A DNA stretch of 64,000 nt from CAJFUR01 sp904420575 (GTDB lineage Bacteria; Actinomycetota; Coriobacteriia; Coriobacteriales; Eggerthellaceae). Under the pieces are notes generated by a model. The model was given only the letters and a program-made list of their open reading frames with translations. It made no database searches and had not been told where the DNA came from. The stretch spans positions 1,550,001-1,614,000 of the forward strand of contig OZ221973.1 of NCBI GenBank assembly GCA_965119745.1. Direction: 5' to 3'. Below, in pieces: positions 51,893 through 60,546 of the stretch. How positions within the stretch are numbered: the stretch's first letter is position 1; every line of letters starts with the position of its first letter. A program made the translations under genes and the position numbers.

Positions 51893-51990
51893 ACGGAGCA
51901 CAGACCCGGAAAACCTGCAATCATCGCCGCCATCAAGAAAAGTCGAGAGCATTCGACGGAAGTTGAAGAAACGAGCAAGAAGAAGGCGGA

Positions 51991-52248
51991 ATGCAAATGC
52001 CGAAAGATATCAGGGAAATGAAGTGCGAAGAGCCGGTGTCCAACCAGACCAACGACATGAAGTCTCCACGGCTCCTGAGCGTGGGAGAAGTCGCCGAGAG
52101 CCTCGGCGTCTCGACAGCGAAAGTCTACCAGCTGATCCGAAAGGGCGAGCTAGAGGCCGTGAACCTCGGCCGCCTCTACAGGGTGACGCCATCGGCGATC
52201 GAGCGGATGCTCGAACGCCTGTCGGGCTCAGGCCAACAGGGTTCCTGA
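51991..52248 (+). CDS. Excisionase-type helix-turn-helix protein
   Basis: The 85-residue protein has a MerR/excisionase fold: RLLSVGEVAESLGVSTAKVYQLIRKGELEAVNLGRLYRVTPSAIERML. Such proteins act as recombination directionality factors or small regulators in mobile elements. ATG 51991 follows GAAGGCGGA; a second ATG two codons later is possible. A related HTH gene follows 41 bp downstream. Confidence 0.82.
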   Translation: MQMPKDIREMKCEEPVSNQTNDMKSPRLLSVGEVAESLGVSTAKVYQLIRKGELEAVNLGRLYRVTPSAIERMLERLSGSGQQGS

Positions 52249-52289
52249 GAGCCTCGGGCTGTCTGTTCGAACGAAGAACAGGAGAGTAT

Positions 52290-52529
52290 ATGCCCGAGAT
52301 CTTTGACGATTCATCGAAGCAGCCGGTGCCCGTGCAGGACATCTACAACGCCTACGAGGTGGCCCGGCTCTTAGGCATAAGCAAGAACAAGGTATGGGAG
52401 CTCTCGAAGAGGGGCAACGACCCCCTGCCGCTCAGGCGCATGGAGGGCCAGAAGAAGGGATCGATCGCCTTCAGGGTCGAGCTGCTCGACTGGGCCATGC
52501 GCAACTTCTCGAAAATCGGCGTCGGGTAG
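52290..52529 (+). CDS. Second helix-turn-helix DNA-binding protein
   Basis: The 79-residue protein reads VQDIYNAYEVARLLGISKNKVWELSKRGNDPLPLRRMEGQKKG..., an excisionase-like winged helix followed by a short helical tail. AGGAGAG precedes ATG 52290. With the gene before it, it may control excision or expression of the following replication-like genes. Confidence 0.8.
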   Translation: MPEIFDDSSKQPVPVQDIYNAYEVARLLGISKNKVWELSKRGNDPLPLRRMEGQKKGSIAFRVELLDWAMRNFSKIGVG

Positions 52530-52532
52530 GCG

Positions 52533-52994
52533 GTGGCGATGCATGCGAAGAGAGAACCCGCGCGCCCGCGCGACGGCGACGCCTTCTTGGTCCTGCACCC
52601 CTTCATGTGGAAGGAGCTCGGGCTCAAGGGCACGACGCTGCTCGTGTTCGCGCGCATCTACGGATTCTGCAAGGACGGCGGGACGTTCTACGAGAGCCGC
52701 AGGAGGACCGCAACCTACATCGGCGTGTCCGAGCGCTCCGTCATCAGGGCGGTGTCCGAGCTGGAGCAGAGAGGGCTTATCGCCGAAGTCGGAGGCGAAT
52801 GGGCAAGGGACGGGATGACCACGAGGAGCTATGTGCTCGGCCATCGCGCGATGAGGACGTCCTGCGCAACTGACAAGTTGTCACCCCCCGACAGTTTGTC
52901 CGCTTCCAAACATGGAGGGGATGACGGGATGTCGCCTGAGGGGGTGCCAGATTGGCACCTTAAAAGCAAAGAAGAATACAAAGAAGAAGGATAG
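52533..52994 (+). CDS. Helix-turn-helix replication-initiator-like protein
   Basis: The 153-residue protein has a winged-helix core typical of element replication initiators (HPFMWKELGLKGTTLLVFARIYGFCKDGGTFYESRRRTATYIGVSERSVIRAVSELEQRGLI, split) and a Ser/Pro-rich tail. It is followed by a DnaC-like loader, the usual pairing in conjugative elements that replicate after excision. GTG 52533 is 3 bp after the previous stop; ATG 52539 is an alternative. The TGACAAGTTGTCA palindrome lies within its 3' part. Confidence 0.75.
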   Translation: MAMHAKREPARPRDGDAFLVLHPFMWKELGLKGTTLLVFARIYGFCKDGGTFYESRRRTATYIGVSERSVIRAVSELEQRGLIAEVGGEWARDGMTTRSYVLGHRAMRTSCATDKLSPPDSLSASKHGGDDGMSPEGVPDWHLKSKEEYKEEG

Positions 52995-53009
52995 GAAAGG
53001 AGTCGCGTG

Positions 53010-53798
53010 ATGGCAGATGAGGAGAGCCGCATCATCACCTTGGCATCGGCCGAGGAGCGCGGCCTGGAATACGAGGAGCCCGCAGAGCGCAGATGCGAAT
53101 GGTGCGGGAACCTCCTCGACCCCATCGGGCTCATCGGCTTCAACGGCAAGGTCATCTGGATCGGGGCCAAGGAGTGCGAGTGCGACGGAGCTTGCGAGGA
53201 GCGGGCGCGCGCCGAGGAGGCCGAGAGGAAGCGAAGTGCCAAAGCCGAGGCCGAGGCGCTAAGGCGGTGCGGCGTGAAGCCCCGATTCGCCCATGCCAAG
53301 GTCGACAGGCGCGAGGTCGCCGAGTACCTTGACGCCTTCGATATGAGATCGGGCGTGGGGCTCTACATCACGGGTCCCTCCCGCGCGGGCAAGTCGCATT
53401 GCGCCACGGCACTTGCCAAGGCGTTCTTCGCGAGCGGGTACAGCGTGCTCATGACGTCGTCCTTCTCCATGCTCGACGAGATCAAGGCGAGCTACGACGC
53501 CCCGTCCAAGCAGGGAGTCGAGCGCTATGCGGGATACGACGTGCTCATCATCGACGACTTCGGCAAGGAGAACGCGAACTCATGGGTCATGGGCACGCTC
53601 TTCCAGATCATCAACGACCGCTACGAGAACATGAGGCCGACCGTTGTCACGTCGCAGTACGCGCCCGACGCCCTCAAGTCTCGCATGGCGCGCGGCGGCG
53701 AGCGCGAGAGCGCCGAGGCGATAGTCGAGAGGCTCAAGGAGACATGCCGACTGGTCGTGCTCCCGCCGAGGAAAAATGTGGGTTTGATGGATAAGTGA
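53010..53798 (+). CDS. DnaC/IstB-like AAA+ ATPase
   Basis: The 262-residue protein has an N-terminal zinc-finger-like CEWCGNL...CECDGAC and a charged coiled coil. A DnaC-type ATPase follows: Walker A GPSRAGKS (from G122), Walker B YDVLIIDDFGKE, sensor VVTSQY, and RLKETCRLVVLPP. It would load the replicative helicase on the element's DNA. AAAGGAG precedes ATG 53010; a GTG one codon earlier is possible. Confidence 0.87.
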   Translation: MADEESRIITLASAEERGLEYEEPAERRCEWCGNLLDPIGLIGFNGKVIWIGAKECECDGACEERARAEEAERKRSAKAEAEALRRCGVKPRFAHAKVDRREVAEYLDAFDMRSGVGLYITGPSRAGKSHCATALAKAFFASGYSVLMTSSFSMLDEIKASYDAPSKQGVERYAGYDVLIIDDFGKENANSWVMGTLFQIINDRYENMRPTVVTSQYAPDALKSRMARGGERESAEAIVERLKETCRLVVLPPRKNVGLMDK

Positions 53799-53832
53799 CT
53801 GTCCGTGACTATGCGGGACTGTGCGAAAAATC
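53795..53832 (+). repeat. Tandem 10-bp unit repeat, copy B
   Basis: GTGACTGTCC, GTGACTATGCGG and GACTGTGCG run in tandem, followed by AAAAATC; this closely matches 51854-51892. It overlaps the stop of the DnaC-like gene and precedes the next gene by about 175 bp. Confidence 0.65.
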
Positions 53833-53970
53833 CCCATCCCATCAGGGAATCGACCACGCTATAACCGTTGCAGGGCGGCGAGGAGAAGCGGGTCAGCCGA
53901 AACACTCTCACAAACGCAACCGGGCGAGGACGACTTACGGCGCCTCGCCGCCGAACCACCGAACCGAGGG

Positions 53971-53990
53971 GAGCCGACATGCGTCGGCTC
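53971..53990 (+). promoter_or_regulatory. Hairpin just upstream of the 54008 ribosome-binding site
   Basis: GAGCCGAC (53971-53978) and GTCGGCTC (53983-53990) form an 8-bp stem with a 4-nt loop, immediately before CCGAGGAGGAG. It could modulate translation of the next gene or act as a weak terminator. Confidence 0.45.
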
Positions 53991-54007
53991 CCGAGGAGGA
54001 GACGGAA

Positions 54008-54751
54008 ATGTACAACATGGTGCCGGTCACGGCAGAGGAACAGGAAAGCCTCGAGGCGATCTGCCAGAAGAACGGCTGGCTCAAGCGCGGCGGATACCCT
54101 TGGCAGGACGACCCCTATCTGGAGGAGTACCCCTACGAGTTCGACCGCTGCTTCTCGATGGAGGACCTCTCCGACTTCTTCAAGGCCGGGAATTGGGCCA
54201 TCAGGCAGGGAGTCGTCTACGGCGACCTCGCGTTCATCCAGCAGGTGGACGGGGGCGACGAGTGGTGGACGCTCAAGCAGGACGGAGAGACCTGGGTCCC
54301 CTTCGAGTCCCTCAGCTTCAAGAGGATCGCAGGAGACATATCGGAGCTCACCCGCTACGTCGCGGGGATGCGCCTCGCCACGGTCGAGGAGTGCAAGCAC
54401 CTGGACTACCTTCCCCCCAGATCGGACATGCAGTGGACGGGCAACGCCTTCCCCTATCTCGACGACGGCTGGGTGGCTGTGAGGAACTGCGACTTCAGGA
54501 TCCACGTGGCGCTCAACCATATGGGCAAGCTCCTCACCGTCAACGCCCCGTCTGCGGACTACATGGTCGACCAGGGGCAGGAGGGCTTGTCCCTGCTCGA
54601 CGTGATCAAGTCCCAGATGGAGAGGGCAGAGCAGTACAAGGCCGAGAGAATGGCGACGAGCCTCGCAGACCGCACGCAGGCGGCGCTGCGAGCATCCGAG
54701 AACCAGCAGCGCGCCGACCGCGCCAGCGAGGCGCGCGAGACGATCCGATAG
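54008..54751 (+). CDS. Element-borne protein, function unknown
   Basis: The 247-residue protein (MYNMVPVTAEEQESLEAICQ..., DFFKAGNWAIRQGVVYGDLAFIQQVDGGDEWWTLK..., RIHVALNHMGKLLTVNAPS) is soluble and ends in a charged helix (QMERAEQYKAERMATSL). The start has a very strong GAGGAGGAG. Similar proteins precede coupling-protein genes in conjugative elements, but I do not recognise a characterised domain. It lies 19 bp before the coupling-protein accessory gene, so it belongs to the transfer operon. Confidence 0.65.
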   Translation: MYNMVPVTAEEQESLEAICQKNGWLKRGGYPWQDDPYLEEYPYEFDRCFSMEDLSDFFKAGNWAIRQGVVYGDLAFIQQVDGGDEWWTLKQDGETWVPFESLSFKRIAGDISELTRYVAGMRLATVEECKHLDYLPPRSDMQWTGNAFPYLDDGWVAVRNCDFRIHVALNHMGKLLTVNAPSADYMVDQGQEGLSLLDVIKSQMERAEQYKAERMATSLADRTQAALRASENQQRADRASEARETIR

Positions 54752-54770
54752 AAGAGAAGAGGAGGACGAC

Positions 54771-55319
54771 ATGGCAAGCGATTTCGGAGACGAGAGCGGA
54801 GAGAAGCTCTTCGACTGGATGCTCAGAATGGGCCAGGACGCGAGCCAGGACGCCATCAGGGCGAGCGCCGAGAGACTCAAGAGCGCCATCAGGAACCTGA
54901 GGGGGCAGATCGAGGAGCCCGCAGGCGAAGCCGAGCGCGAGGGCGTTCGCGAGTACGCGCGGCTCAACCTCTCGGAGTTCGAGGGGCTCCCCGACTACGC
55001 GACCTTGAGGGAGATCATCGACGAGAGGCTCACCGACGCCGCCATCGAGCACGACTTCGTAGAGGTCGAGGGGCACGACCATCTGGTGTTCAAGGTAGCG
55101 GACGCCCCCGAGGTCGACGAGGTGTTCGGAAGCCTTGAGCACGACGTCGACGCGGCGGCGGAGCGCGCCTGCGAGACGCGCGAGCGCGAGCTCACCGAGG
55201 AGCGCGACCAGGAGCCGCTGGAGAAGAAGGCCGAGGCAGCGAAGGCCGCATCCAAGGCGGCGCACGAGGCCAAGGAGGCGACGAGGCAGATCGAGAAGGT
55301 CGAGGTGAAGACCCGATGA
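54771..55319 (+). CDS. PcfB-like (DUF3801-type) coupling-protein accessory
   Basis: The 182-residue, highly charged protein has a central small domain (YATLREIIDERLTDAAIEHDFVEVEGHDHLVFKVADAPEVDEVF). It is reminiscent of PcfB/DUF3801 proteins, which help the coupling protein dock the relaxosome. A long charged helix follows (EKKAEAAKAASKAAHEAKEATRQIEKVEVK). Its stop overlaps the VirD4 start (ATGA), matching the pcfB-pcfC order. The family assignment is tentative because the N-terminal half differs. Confidence 0.6.
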   Translation: MASDFGDESGEKLFDWMLRMGQDASQDAIRASAERLKSAIRNLRGQIEEPAGEAEREGVREYARLNLSEFEGLPDYATLREIIDERLTDAAIEHDFVEVEGHDHLVFKVADAPEVDEVFGSLEHDVDAAAERACETRERELTEERDQEPLEKKAEAAKAASKAAHEAKEATRQIEKVEVKTR

Positions 55320-57142
55320 AGTCGGAGCTTATCCTCGTCGCGGCGCTATCGGGCGCGGCCCTCCTCATCGGCAACGCCGCCACTGCAGCCGTCATGGCCG
55401 CAGGAAGCTCCGAGGGCGACCTGGTATCCACGGCGATGGACCTCGCGGCGCAAGGAGCGATCCCGTCAATGGATCCTCTGCCGCTCGCGATCGGATGCGC
55501 CTGCGCGTGCGCCGTCTGGCTCGTATGGGTCAGACGGTGGGAGCGCAGGGGGCGCTACCGCAAGGGCGAGGAGCACGGGAGCGCGCGCTGGGCGACGGCG
55601 AAGGAGATCGAGGCGTACTCGGATAGGAAGGACGCCGACAACAACATCATCCTCACCAAGCAGGCGAGCATCCGCCTCATCGATGCCGCCCACGACCAGA
55701 GGACCGAGACGAACGACAACGTGCTCGTCATAGGCGGCCCCGGCACGGGAAAGACGCGCTACTTCGTGAAGCCGAACCTCATGCAGGGAAACGCCAACTA
55801 CTTCATCACCGACCCCAAGGGCACGCTCATCCACGACATGGGCCACGTCCTCGAAGGGCTCGGATACGAGATCAAGACCTTCGACACCATAGACTTCGCG
55901 AGCTCCATGCACTTCAACCCCATCGCATACATCGACGGCGAGGCGGCGACGCTGAGGTTCGTGGAGTGCCTCATCAAGAACACCACCGGCGACAAGGACC
56001 ATGCAGGGGACCCGTTCTGGGAGAACGCCGAGAAGCTCCTCTACACGGCCCTCGTCTCCTACCTCCTCCTCCACTGCCCGGAGGAGGACAGGAACGTGCC
56101 GGGGCTCCTGTCGCTGCTCTCGCTCGCGGACGCCCGCGAGGACGACGAGGACTACCTAAGCCCGCTCGACATGCTCTTCAACGAGCTTGAGACCGGGGAG
56201 AGGCTCGTGAGGAGCCCATCGGCCAAGAAGTACGACCGGGCTTCCCGCGCGTTCGACAACGGCGCCGGAGGCTTCGAATGGGTGAAGGTGGCCGCCCCCG
56301 TGCGCCCGGAGGACGACTTCGCGCTCTCAAGCTACAGGCAGTTCAAGGTGGCGGCGGGAAAGACGCTTAAGTCCATCATGGTCTCCTGCAACGTGCGCAT
56401 GAAGCCGTTCGACATCGCCGAGATGAGAGAGCTTCTTCGCTACGACGAGATGGAGCTCGACCACATGGGCGACGCGCACCGCAAGGTGGCGCTCTTCTGC
56501 TCGATGTCGGACACCGACTCGACCTTCGACTTCGTGTTCGCGCTTCTCATGCAGCAGTCGCTAGACTCGCTCTGCGAGACGGCGCTCTCGCGCTTCTCGG
56601 GACGGCTGCCCAGATGCGTCCACTTCATGTTCGACGAGTTCGCAAACATCGGTACCATACCGGACTTCGAGCGCATGATCGCCGTCACGCGAAGCCGCAA
56701 CATCGCGGTCTCGATGATCCTGCAGTCCCTCTCCCAGCTTGAGGAGTCCTACGGGGAGAACAATGCCAAGACCATAATGAACGCCTGCGACACGCTGCTG
56801 TTCCTCGGGGGCAAGTCGGCAGACACCAACCAGAAGATCGCCGACATGATCGGCAAGCAGACCGTCGCCAACGTCTCCGTGAACGACTCTCGGGGCGCGA
56901 ATCCCACCTACACGCACAACTACGGCCTCATAGAGCGTGAGCTCATGCAGGCCTCCGAGGTGGCGAGGCTCCCGCGCGACGAGGCGCTCGTTCTCATCAA
57001 CGGCGCACAGGCGTTCAAGGACAAGAAGTACCCGCTTGAGGCGCACCCGAGGCACGGGGCGCTCAAGGCCGCTGAGGATGCGGGGGCGTTCGATTTCAGG
57101 GCGTATCGGGCGAGAAGGGAGGGAGCGCTTATGGAAGCGTGA
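55316..57142 (+). CDS. VirD4/PcfC-type IV secretion coupling protein
   Basis: The 608-residue protein has two N-terminal membrane helices (about residues 5-30 and 55-72). The VirD4/TraG ATPase follows: Walker A GGPGTGKTRYFVKPNL (from G140), ITDPKGTL, ALFCSMSDTDSTFDFV, Walker B HFMFDEFANIGTIPDFERMI, and MILQSLSQL. It recruits the relaxosome to the mating pore. Translation is coupled to the preceding gene. Confidence 0.92.
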   Translation: MKSELILVAALSGAALLIGNAATAAVMAAGSSEGDLVSTAMDLAAQGAIPSMDPLPLAIGCACACAVWLVWVRRWERRGRYRKGEEHGSARWATAKEIEAYSDRKDADNNIILTKQASIRLIDAAHDQRTETNDNVLVIGGPGTGKTRYFVKPNLMQGNANYFITDPKGTLIHDMGHVLEGLGYEIKTFDTIDFASSMHFNPIAYIDGEAATLRFVECLIKNTTGDKDHAGDPFWENAEKLLYTALVSYLLLHCPEEDRNVPGLLSLLSLADAREDDEDYLSPLDMLFNELETGERLVRSPSAKKYDRASRAFDNGAGGFEWVKVAAPVRPEDDFALSSYRQFKVAAGKTLKSIMVSCNVRMKPFDIAEMRELLRYDEMELDHMGDAHRKVALFCSMSDTDSTFDFVFALLMQQSLDSLCETALSRFSGRLPRCVHFMFDEFANIGTIPDFERMIAVTRSRNIAVSMILQSLSQLEESYGENNAKTIMNACDTLLFLGGKSADTNQKIADMIGKQTVANVSVNDSRGANPTYTHNYGLIERELMQASEVARLPRDEALVLINGAQAFKDKKYPLEAHPRHGALKAAEDAGAFDFRAYRARREGALMEA

Positions 57143-57183
57143 GTAATGGCTGCGACAGGTGCCTAGACCCAAGGGCCGGGGCA

Positions 57184-57336
57184 GAACCTCCAAGTACCGC
57201 GACCGGCCGTCGCAGCCGAGATGCAAGGGAGCACGCACGTGCCCCTCGATCCGAAATTCTACCATCAGCCCGCCGCCTGGAACCTCCAACTGCCGCAGGC
57301 GCGGGCGAATCGAGATGCAAAGGAACACCCACATGC
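57184..57336 (+). repeat. Imperfect duplication of a leader/ribosome-binding region
   Basis: 57184-57242 and 57280-57336 share GAACCTCCAA, then CCGC, CGAGATGCAA, GGA, CAC and CAC-TGC in the same order. The second copy includes the ribosome-binding site and ATG of the small membrane protein gene; the first leads to no gene. It looks like a decayed duplication of the gene start. Confidence 0.5.
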
Positions 57337-57548
57337 TCGCAAACATCATCAGCCTCGTATCGGGCTGCGTGACCTTCCTCGGAGGCTTCCTGGTCGTCTG
57401 GGGCGCGGTCTCGCTCGGCCTCGCGATACGAGAGCAGCAGGGAGGCTCGCAAATCGCCTCCGCAATATCCACCATCGCTGGCGGCGCGATCATCATCGCC
57501 GCAGCTGTCTACTTCGGGATGCTCGACACGTCCTGGCTGCCCGCCTAA
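57333..57548 (+). CDS. Small membrane protein, Maff2/VirB2-like
   Basis: The 71-residue protein has two hydrophobic segments (IISLVSGCVTFLGGFLVVWGAVSLGLAI and ISTIAGGAIIIAAAVYFGML) with a short polar loop between them. Its position between VirD4 and PrgI/VirB4 is where pilin-like or Maff2 proteins occur in Gram-positive conjugation modules. ATG 57333 follows AAAGGAAC. Confidence 0.75.
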   Translation: MLANIISLVSGCVTFLGGFLVVWGAVSLGLAIREQQGGSQIASAISTIAGGAIIIAAAVYFGMLDTSWLPA

Positions 57549-57563
57549 GGCAGGTGACAGGCC

Positions 57564-58022
57564 ATGTCGCTTCAGATCCCCATTCAGAAGGACATCGGCG
57601 AGTACGAGGAGAAGATCGTCGGGAAGCTCTCCTTCCGCACGCTCACGTGCGTGGCGGGCGGCTTCGGATCGGCGATCCTCGTGGCGGCGATATGCCACTT
57701 CTGGGTCGGCATAGAGGTCGCCGACGCGGCGTTCCCCGTCATGTGCGCATCCATACCCTTCTGGCTCGCCGGGTTCTGGCGGCCGTTCGGGATGCGCGCA
57801 GAGAAGTTCGCGCCCCTTCTGATCAACCACCACCTGAAAGACCAAAGGCTCCTCTACGAGAGCCCGACAGGCAAGTCGCTCCCGCGCATCGAGGCGGGAA
57901 GACCCACGCGCAGGGCGAAGAGGATCGCAAGACGAAAAGGAGCAGAGGCCAATGAGCCAACGAGAGAATGCGAAAAGCGCAAGGAAAGAGAGAGCGAGCG
58001 ACAAGGAGAAGCTCAAGGCTGA
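57564..58022 (+). CDS. PrgI-family membrane protein
   Basis: The 152-residue protein starts MSLQIPIQKDIGEYEEKIVGKLSFRTL, the PrgI pattern. Two membrane helices follow (about residues 28-48 and 56-72), then a long basic, Glu-rich tail. PrgI is the VirB3-like partner of VirB4. The gene overlaps the VirB4 start by 71 nt in another frame, so translation is probably coupled. Confidence 0.85.
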   Translation: MSLQIPIQKDIGEYEEKIVGKLSFRTLTCVAGGFGSAILVAAICHFWVGIEVADAAFPVMCASIPFWLAGFWRPFGMRAEKFAPLLINHHLKDQRLLYESPTGKSLPRIEAGRPTRRAKRIARRKGAEANEPTRECEKRKERESERQGEAQG

Positions 58023-60546
58023 GAAGAAGCTCGCGAAGGCGCGCATCAGATCCGAGCGCGCAGCGCGGGCCAAGGCCAAGCGCGAGAGGTCGGGCTCGTC
58101 TAGCTTCATAAAGCAGCTGATGGGCTCCGCCAGCAAGTCGGACCGATCCAAGAAGGCCCACGAGGAGAAGCTCAAACGCCAGAAGAAGGCGCGCGCCCAG
58201 GCGGGCGAGATCGCCTCATACATCGGCTACGACGCCATCTACAAGGACGGCATCGCGCAGGTAGAGGAAGGCCTCTTCTCGCAGACGATCGAGTTCTCGG
58301 ACATCTCATACCAGTCGGCACGTCGCGAGAACCAGCAGAACATCTTCACCGTGCTCTCATCGCTCTACAACTACTTCGGCGCGGACTCCTGCGTCCAGCT
58401 CACCATCGCCAACGTCCCCATTCCGGACGAGGAGATCGGCAAGAAGCGCTTCTTCGAGGCGTCCGGCCCCGACACGGAGAAGTACGCCAAGGAGTACAAC
58501 CGGATCCTCAACGACAAGATGCGCGAAGGGGTCTCGAACCTCACGCGACACCGCTACCTCACCTACATGGTGGGCGCTGACGACGTCTGGGAGGCGGTTC
58601 CGAAGCTCTCCCGCATCAAGGGCGACGTCATCGACACGCTCTCGCGCATCCGCTGCGAGGCGCACGCCCTGAACGGCACCGAGCGCATCGAGGCGATCCA
58701 GTCGCAGCTGCGCCCGAAGTCCCCCTTCACGTTTGACTGGGACAAGGTGAGCCCCGTGTCCAACACGAGGACCAAGGACCTCATAGCGCCAGCGCTCATC
58801 GACTTCAAGCCCCACGGCAGGGCAGACATATTCCGTGTCGACAACGCATACGGCTGCGTGGTCTCCATCCGCACGTTCGGCTCGATGCTCGAAGACGACT
58901 ACCTCGCCAAGATCATCGACCTTCCCATGCCGCTCTCGGTGAACCTGCACATCCAGCCCATCGCGCAGTCCGATGCCCTCGCGCTCGTGAAGCGCCAGCT
59001 CGACTGGATGGACAAGGAGATCATCGACGAGCAGATGAGCGCGATGAAGAAGGGCTACGACTACACGATCCTGCCGCCGGAGCTGAGGTACTCGAAGGAA
59101 GAAGCCGAGGAGCTCTTGGACTTCCTTCGCAACAAGAACGAGCGCCTCTTCACCTACACCGGCCTCATCTACACCTACGCCGACACCGTGGAGGCCCTTG
59201 AGCGCCAAGTGGACCAGATCGTGTCGATCGGGCAGGGCAACTCGCTCGGGATAGAGCCGCTCTACTACCGGCAGCGCCAGGCGCTGAACTCGGTGCTGCC
59301 GCTCGGCATGAACCACATCGACGTCGCCCGCTACCTCACCACGGGCCAGATAGCCATGCAGATGCCCTTCGCCTCGCTGGAGCTCAACCAGGAGGGCGGG
59401 GGCTACTACGGGCAGTCCAAGCAGTCGGGCAACCTCGTCATCTGCAACCGCAAGAAGCTCGCCTCACCCATGGGGTTCGTCTGCGGCAAGCCCGGCTCCG
59501 GGAAGTCCTTCTCCGTGAAGCGCGAGATCACCAACACCGTGCTCGCCTACCCGGAGGACGAGATAATCATCTTCGACCCCGCAGGAGAGTACGGAAACCT
59601 CATCGAGGCCCTCGGCGGCGTGAACGTACGGCTCGCCCCGGATGCGGACACCGCGCTCAACCCCTTCGACCTCTCGGACGTGGAGGGGCGCGCCGACGCC
59701 GCCCAGCTCGCGTTCAAGATCGACGCGTTCCTGGCTCTCTCAAGCGCGATGATGGCCGAGTCCTCGGAAGGCCTTCCCGAAGCCGACAAGTCGATCATCA
59801 CGAGATGCGTCGAGGCGGCATACTCCAGGTGCGCGGGCGGGCAGGGCATGCCGACGCTTTCCGACTTCCACGAGATACTGAGCGGCCAGCCCGAGGCCGA
59901 GGCGCGCGACATCGCGCTCAGGTACGAGCGCTACGTCACAGGCGCGCTCTCCTTCTTCAATCGCCAGTCCAACGTGGGCTTCGACAACCGCATCACCAAC
60001 ATCGATCTGCACGACCTCTCCACCAACATGCGGGTGTTCGGCATGCTCACCGCGCTTGAGGCGGTGCGCAACCGGATGTACGCGAACTTCGAGCGGGGCA
60101 TCACCACCTGGCTCTACATCGACGAGGTTCAGTCGCTCTTCGGGCACCCCACCATCATCGACTACTTCGCGAAGTTCTGGGCGGAAGGGCGCAAGTTCAA
60201 TCTCATCTGCACCGGTATCTCACAGAACACCTCCCACATGCTCACCCACGAGCGCGCCCGCACCATGGTGCTGAACTCGGATTTCATGCTGCTGCACAAG
60301 CAGGCGAGCCAAGACCTCGCCGCCTGGGCAGACATGCTCTCCCTCTCGGCGGCGGAGAAGGAGTACATCGACGAGTCCATCAAGGCCGGAGAGGGCCTGC
60401 TCGTCGCAGGAGGCGCGCGCGTGCCCATCCGGGACGACTTCCCGAAAGGCGCGCTCTACGACCTATGGAACACCAAGCCCGAGGAGATCGCGCAGCTCAA
60501 GCGCGCGCACCTCTTCGAGAGCAACGCGAAGAGGGGCAGAGGCTAG
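57952..60546 (+). CDS. VirB4-like conjugation ATPase
   Basis: The 864-residue ATPase has a basic coiled-coil leader (about 90 residues). A CagE/TrbE-like N-terminal domain follows (YIGYDAIYKDGIAQVEEGLFSQTIEFSDISYQ), then Walker A VCGKPGSGKSFSVKREI (from G512), IIFDPAGEYGNLIEALGG, Walker B TWLYIDEVQSLFG and GISQNTSHML. It powers substrate transfer and pore assembly at the membrane. AAGGAG precedes ATG 57952. Confidence 0.92.
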   Translation: MSQRENAKSARKERASDKEKLKAEKKLAKARIRSERAARAKAKRERSGSSSFIKQLMGSASKSDRSKKAHEEKLKRQKKARAQAGEIASYIGYDAIYKDGIAQVEEGLFSQTIEFSDISYQSARRENQQNIFTVLSSLYNYFGADSCVQLTIANVPIPDEEIGKKRFFEASGPDTEKYAKEYNRILNDKMREGVSNLTRHRYLTYMVGADDVWEAVPKLSRIKGDVIDTLSRIRCEAHALNGTERIEAIQSQLRPKSPFTFDWDKVSPVSNTRTKDLIAPALIDFKPHGRADIFRVDNAYGCVVSIRTFGSMLEDDYLAKIIDLPMPLSVNLHIQPIAQSDALALVKRQLDWMDKEIIDEQMSAMKKGYDYTILPPELRYSKEEAEELLDFLRNKNERLFTYTGLIYTYADTVEALERQVDQIVSIGQGNSLGIEPLYYRQRQALNSVLPLGMNHIDVARYLTTGQIAMQMPFASLELNQEGGGYYGQSKQSGNLVICNRKKLASPMGFVCGKPGSGKSFSVKREITNTVLAYPEDEIIIFDPAGEYGNLIEALGGVNVRLAPDADTALNPFDLSDVEGRADAAQLAFKIDAFLALSSAMMAESSEGLPEADKSIITRCVEAAYSRCAGGQGMPTLSDFHEILSGQPEAEARDIALRYERYVTGALSFFNRQSNVGFDNRITNIDLHDLSTNMRVFGMLTALEAVRNRMYANFERGITTWLYIDEVQSLFGHPTIIDYFAKFWAEGRKFNLICTGISQNTSHMLTHERARTMVLNSDFMLLHKQASQDLAAWADMLSLSAAEKEYIDESIKAGEGLLVAGGARVPIRDDFPKGALYDLWNTKPEEIAQLKRAHLFESNAKRGRG

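Larger units (their letters stand above)
51431..51990. other. Non-coding leader region upstream of the HTH/replication genes
   Basis: This 560-bp stretch contains a structured, terminator-ended segment (51619-51792) and a repeat with tandem 10-bp units (51854-51892). ATG 51664, behind GGGGAGGAGG, opens a 27-codon frame that stops just before the terminator and could be a leader peptide. No larger gene is supported. Confidence 0.5.

Noticed and set aside
51855..52022. A 55-codon frame beginning at GTG 51855
   Set aside because: Its start is the tandem repeat, there is no ribosome-binding site, and it overlaps the well-supported HTH gene.
53868..54900. Long alternative frames around 53.8-54.9 kb
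   Set aside because: They are GC-driven shadows of the gene at 54008-54751, which has a strong ribosome-binding site and normal composition.
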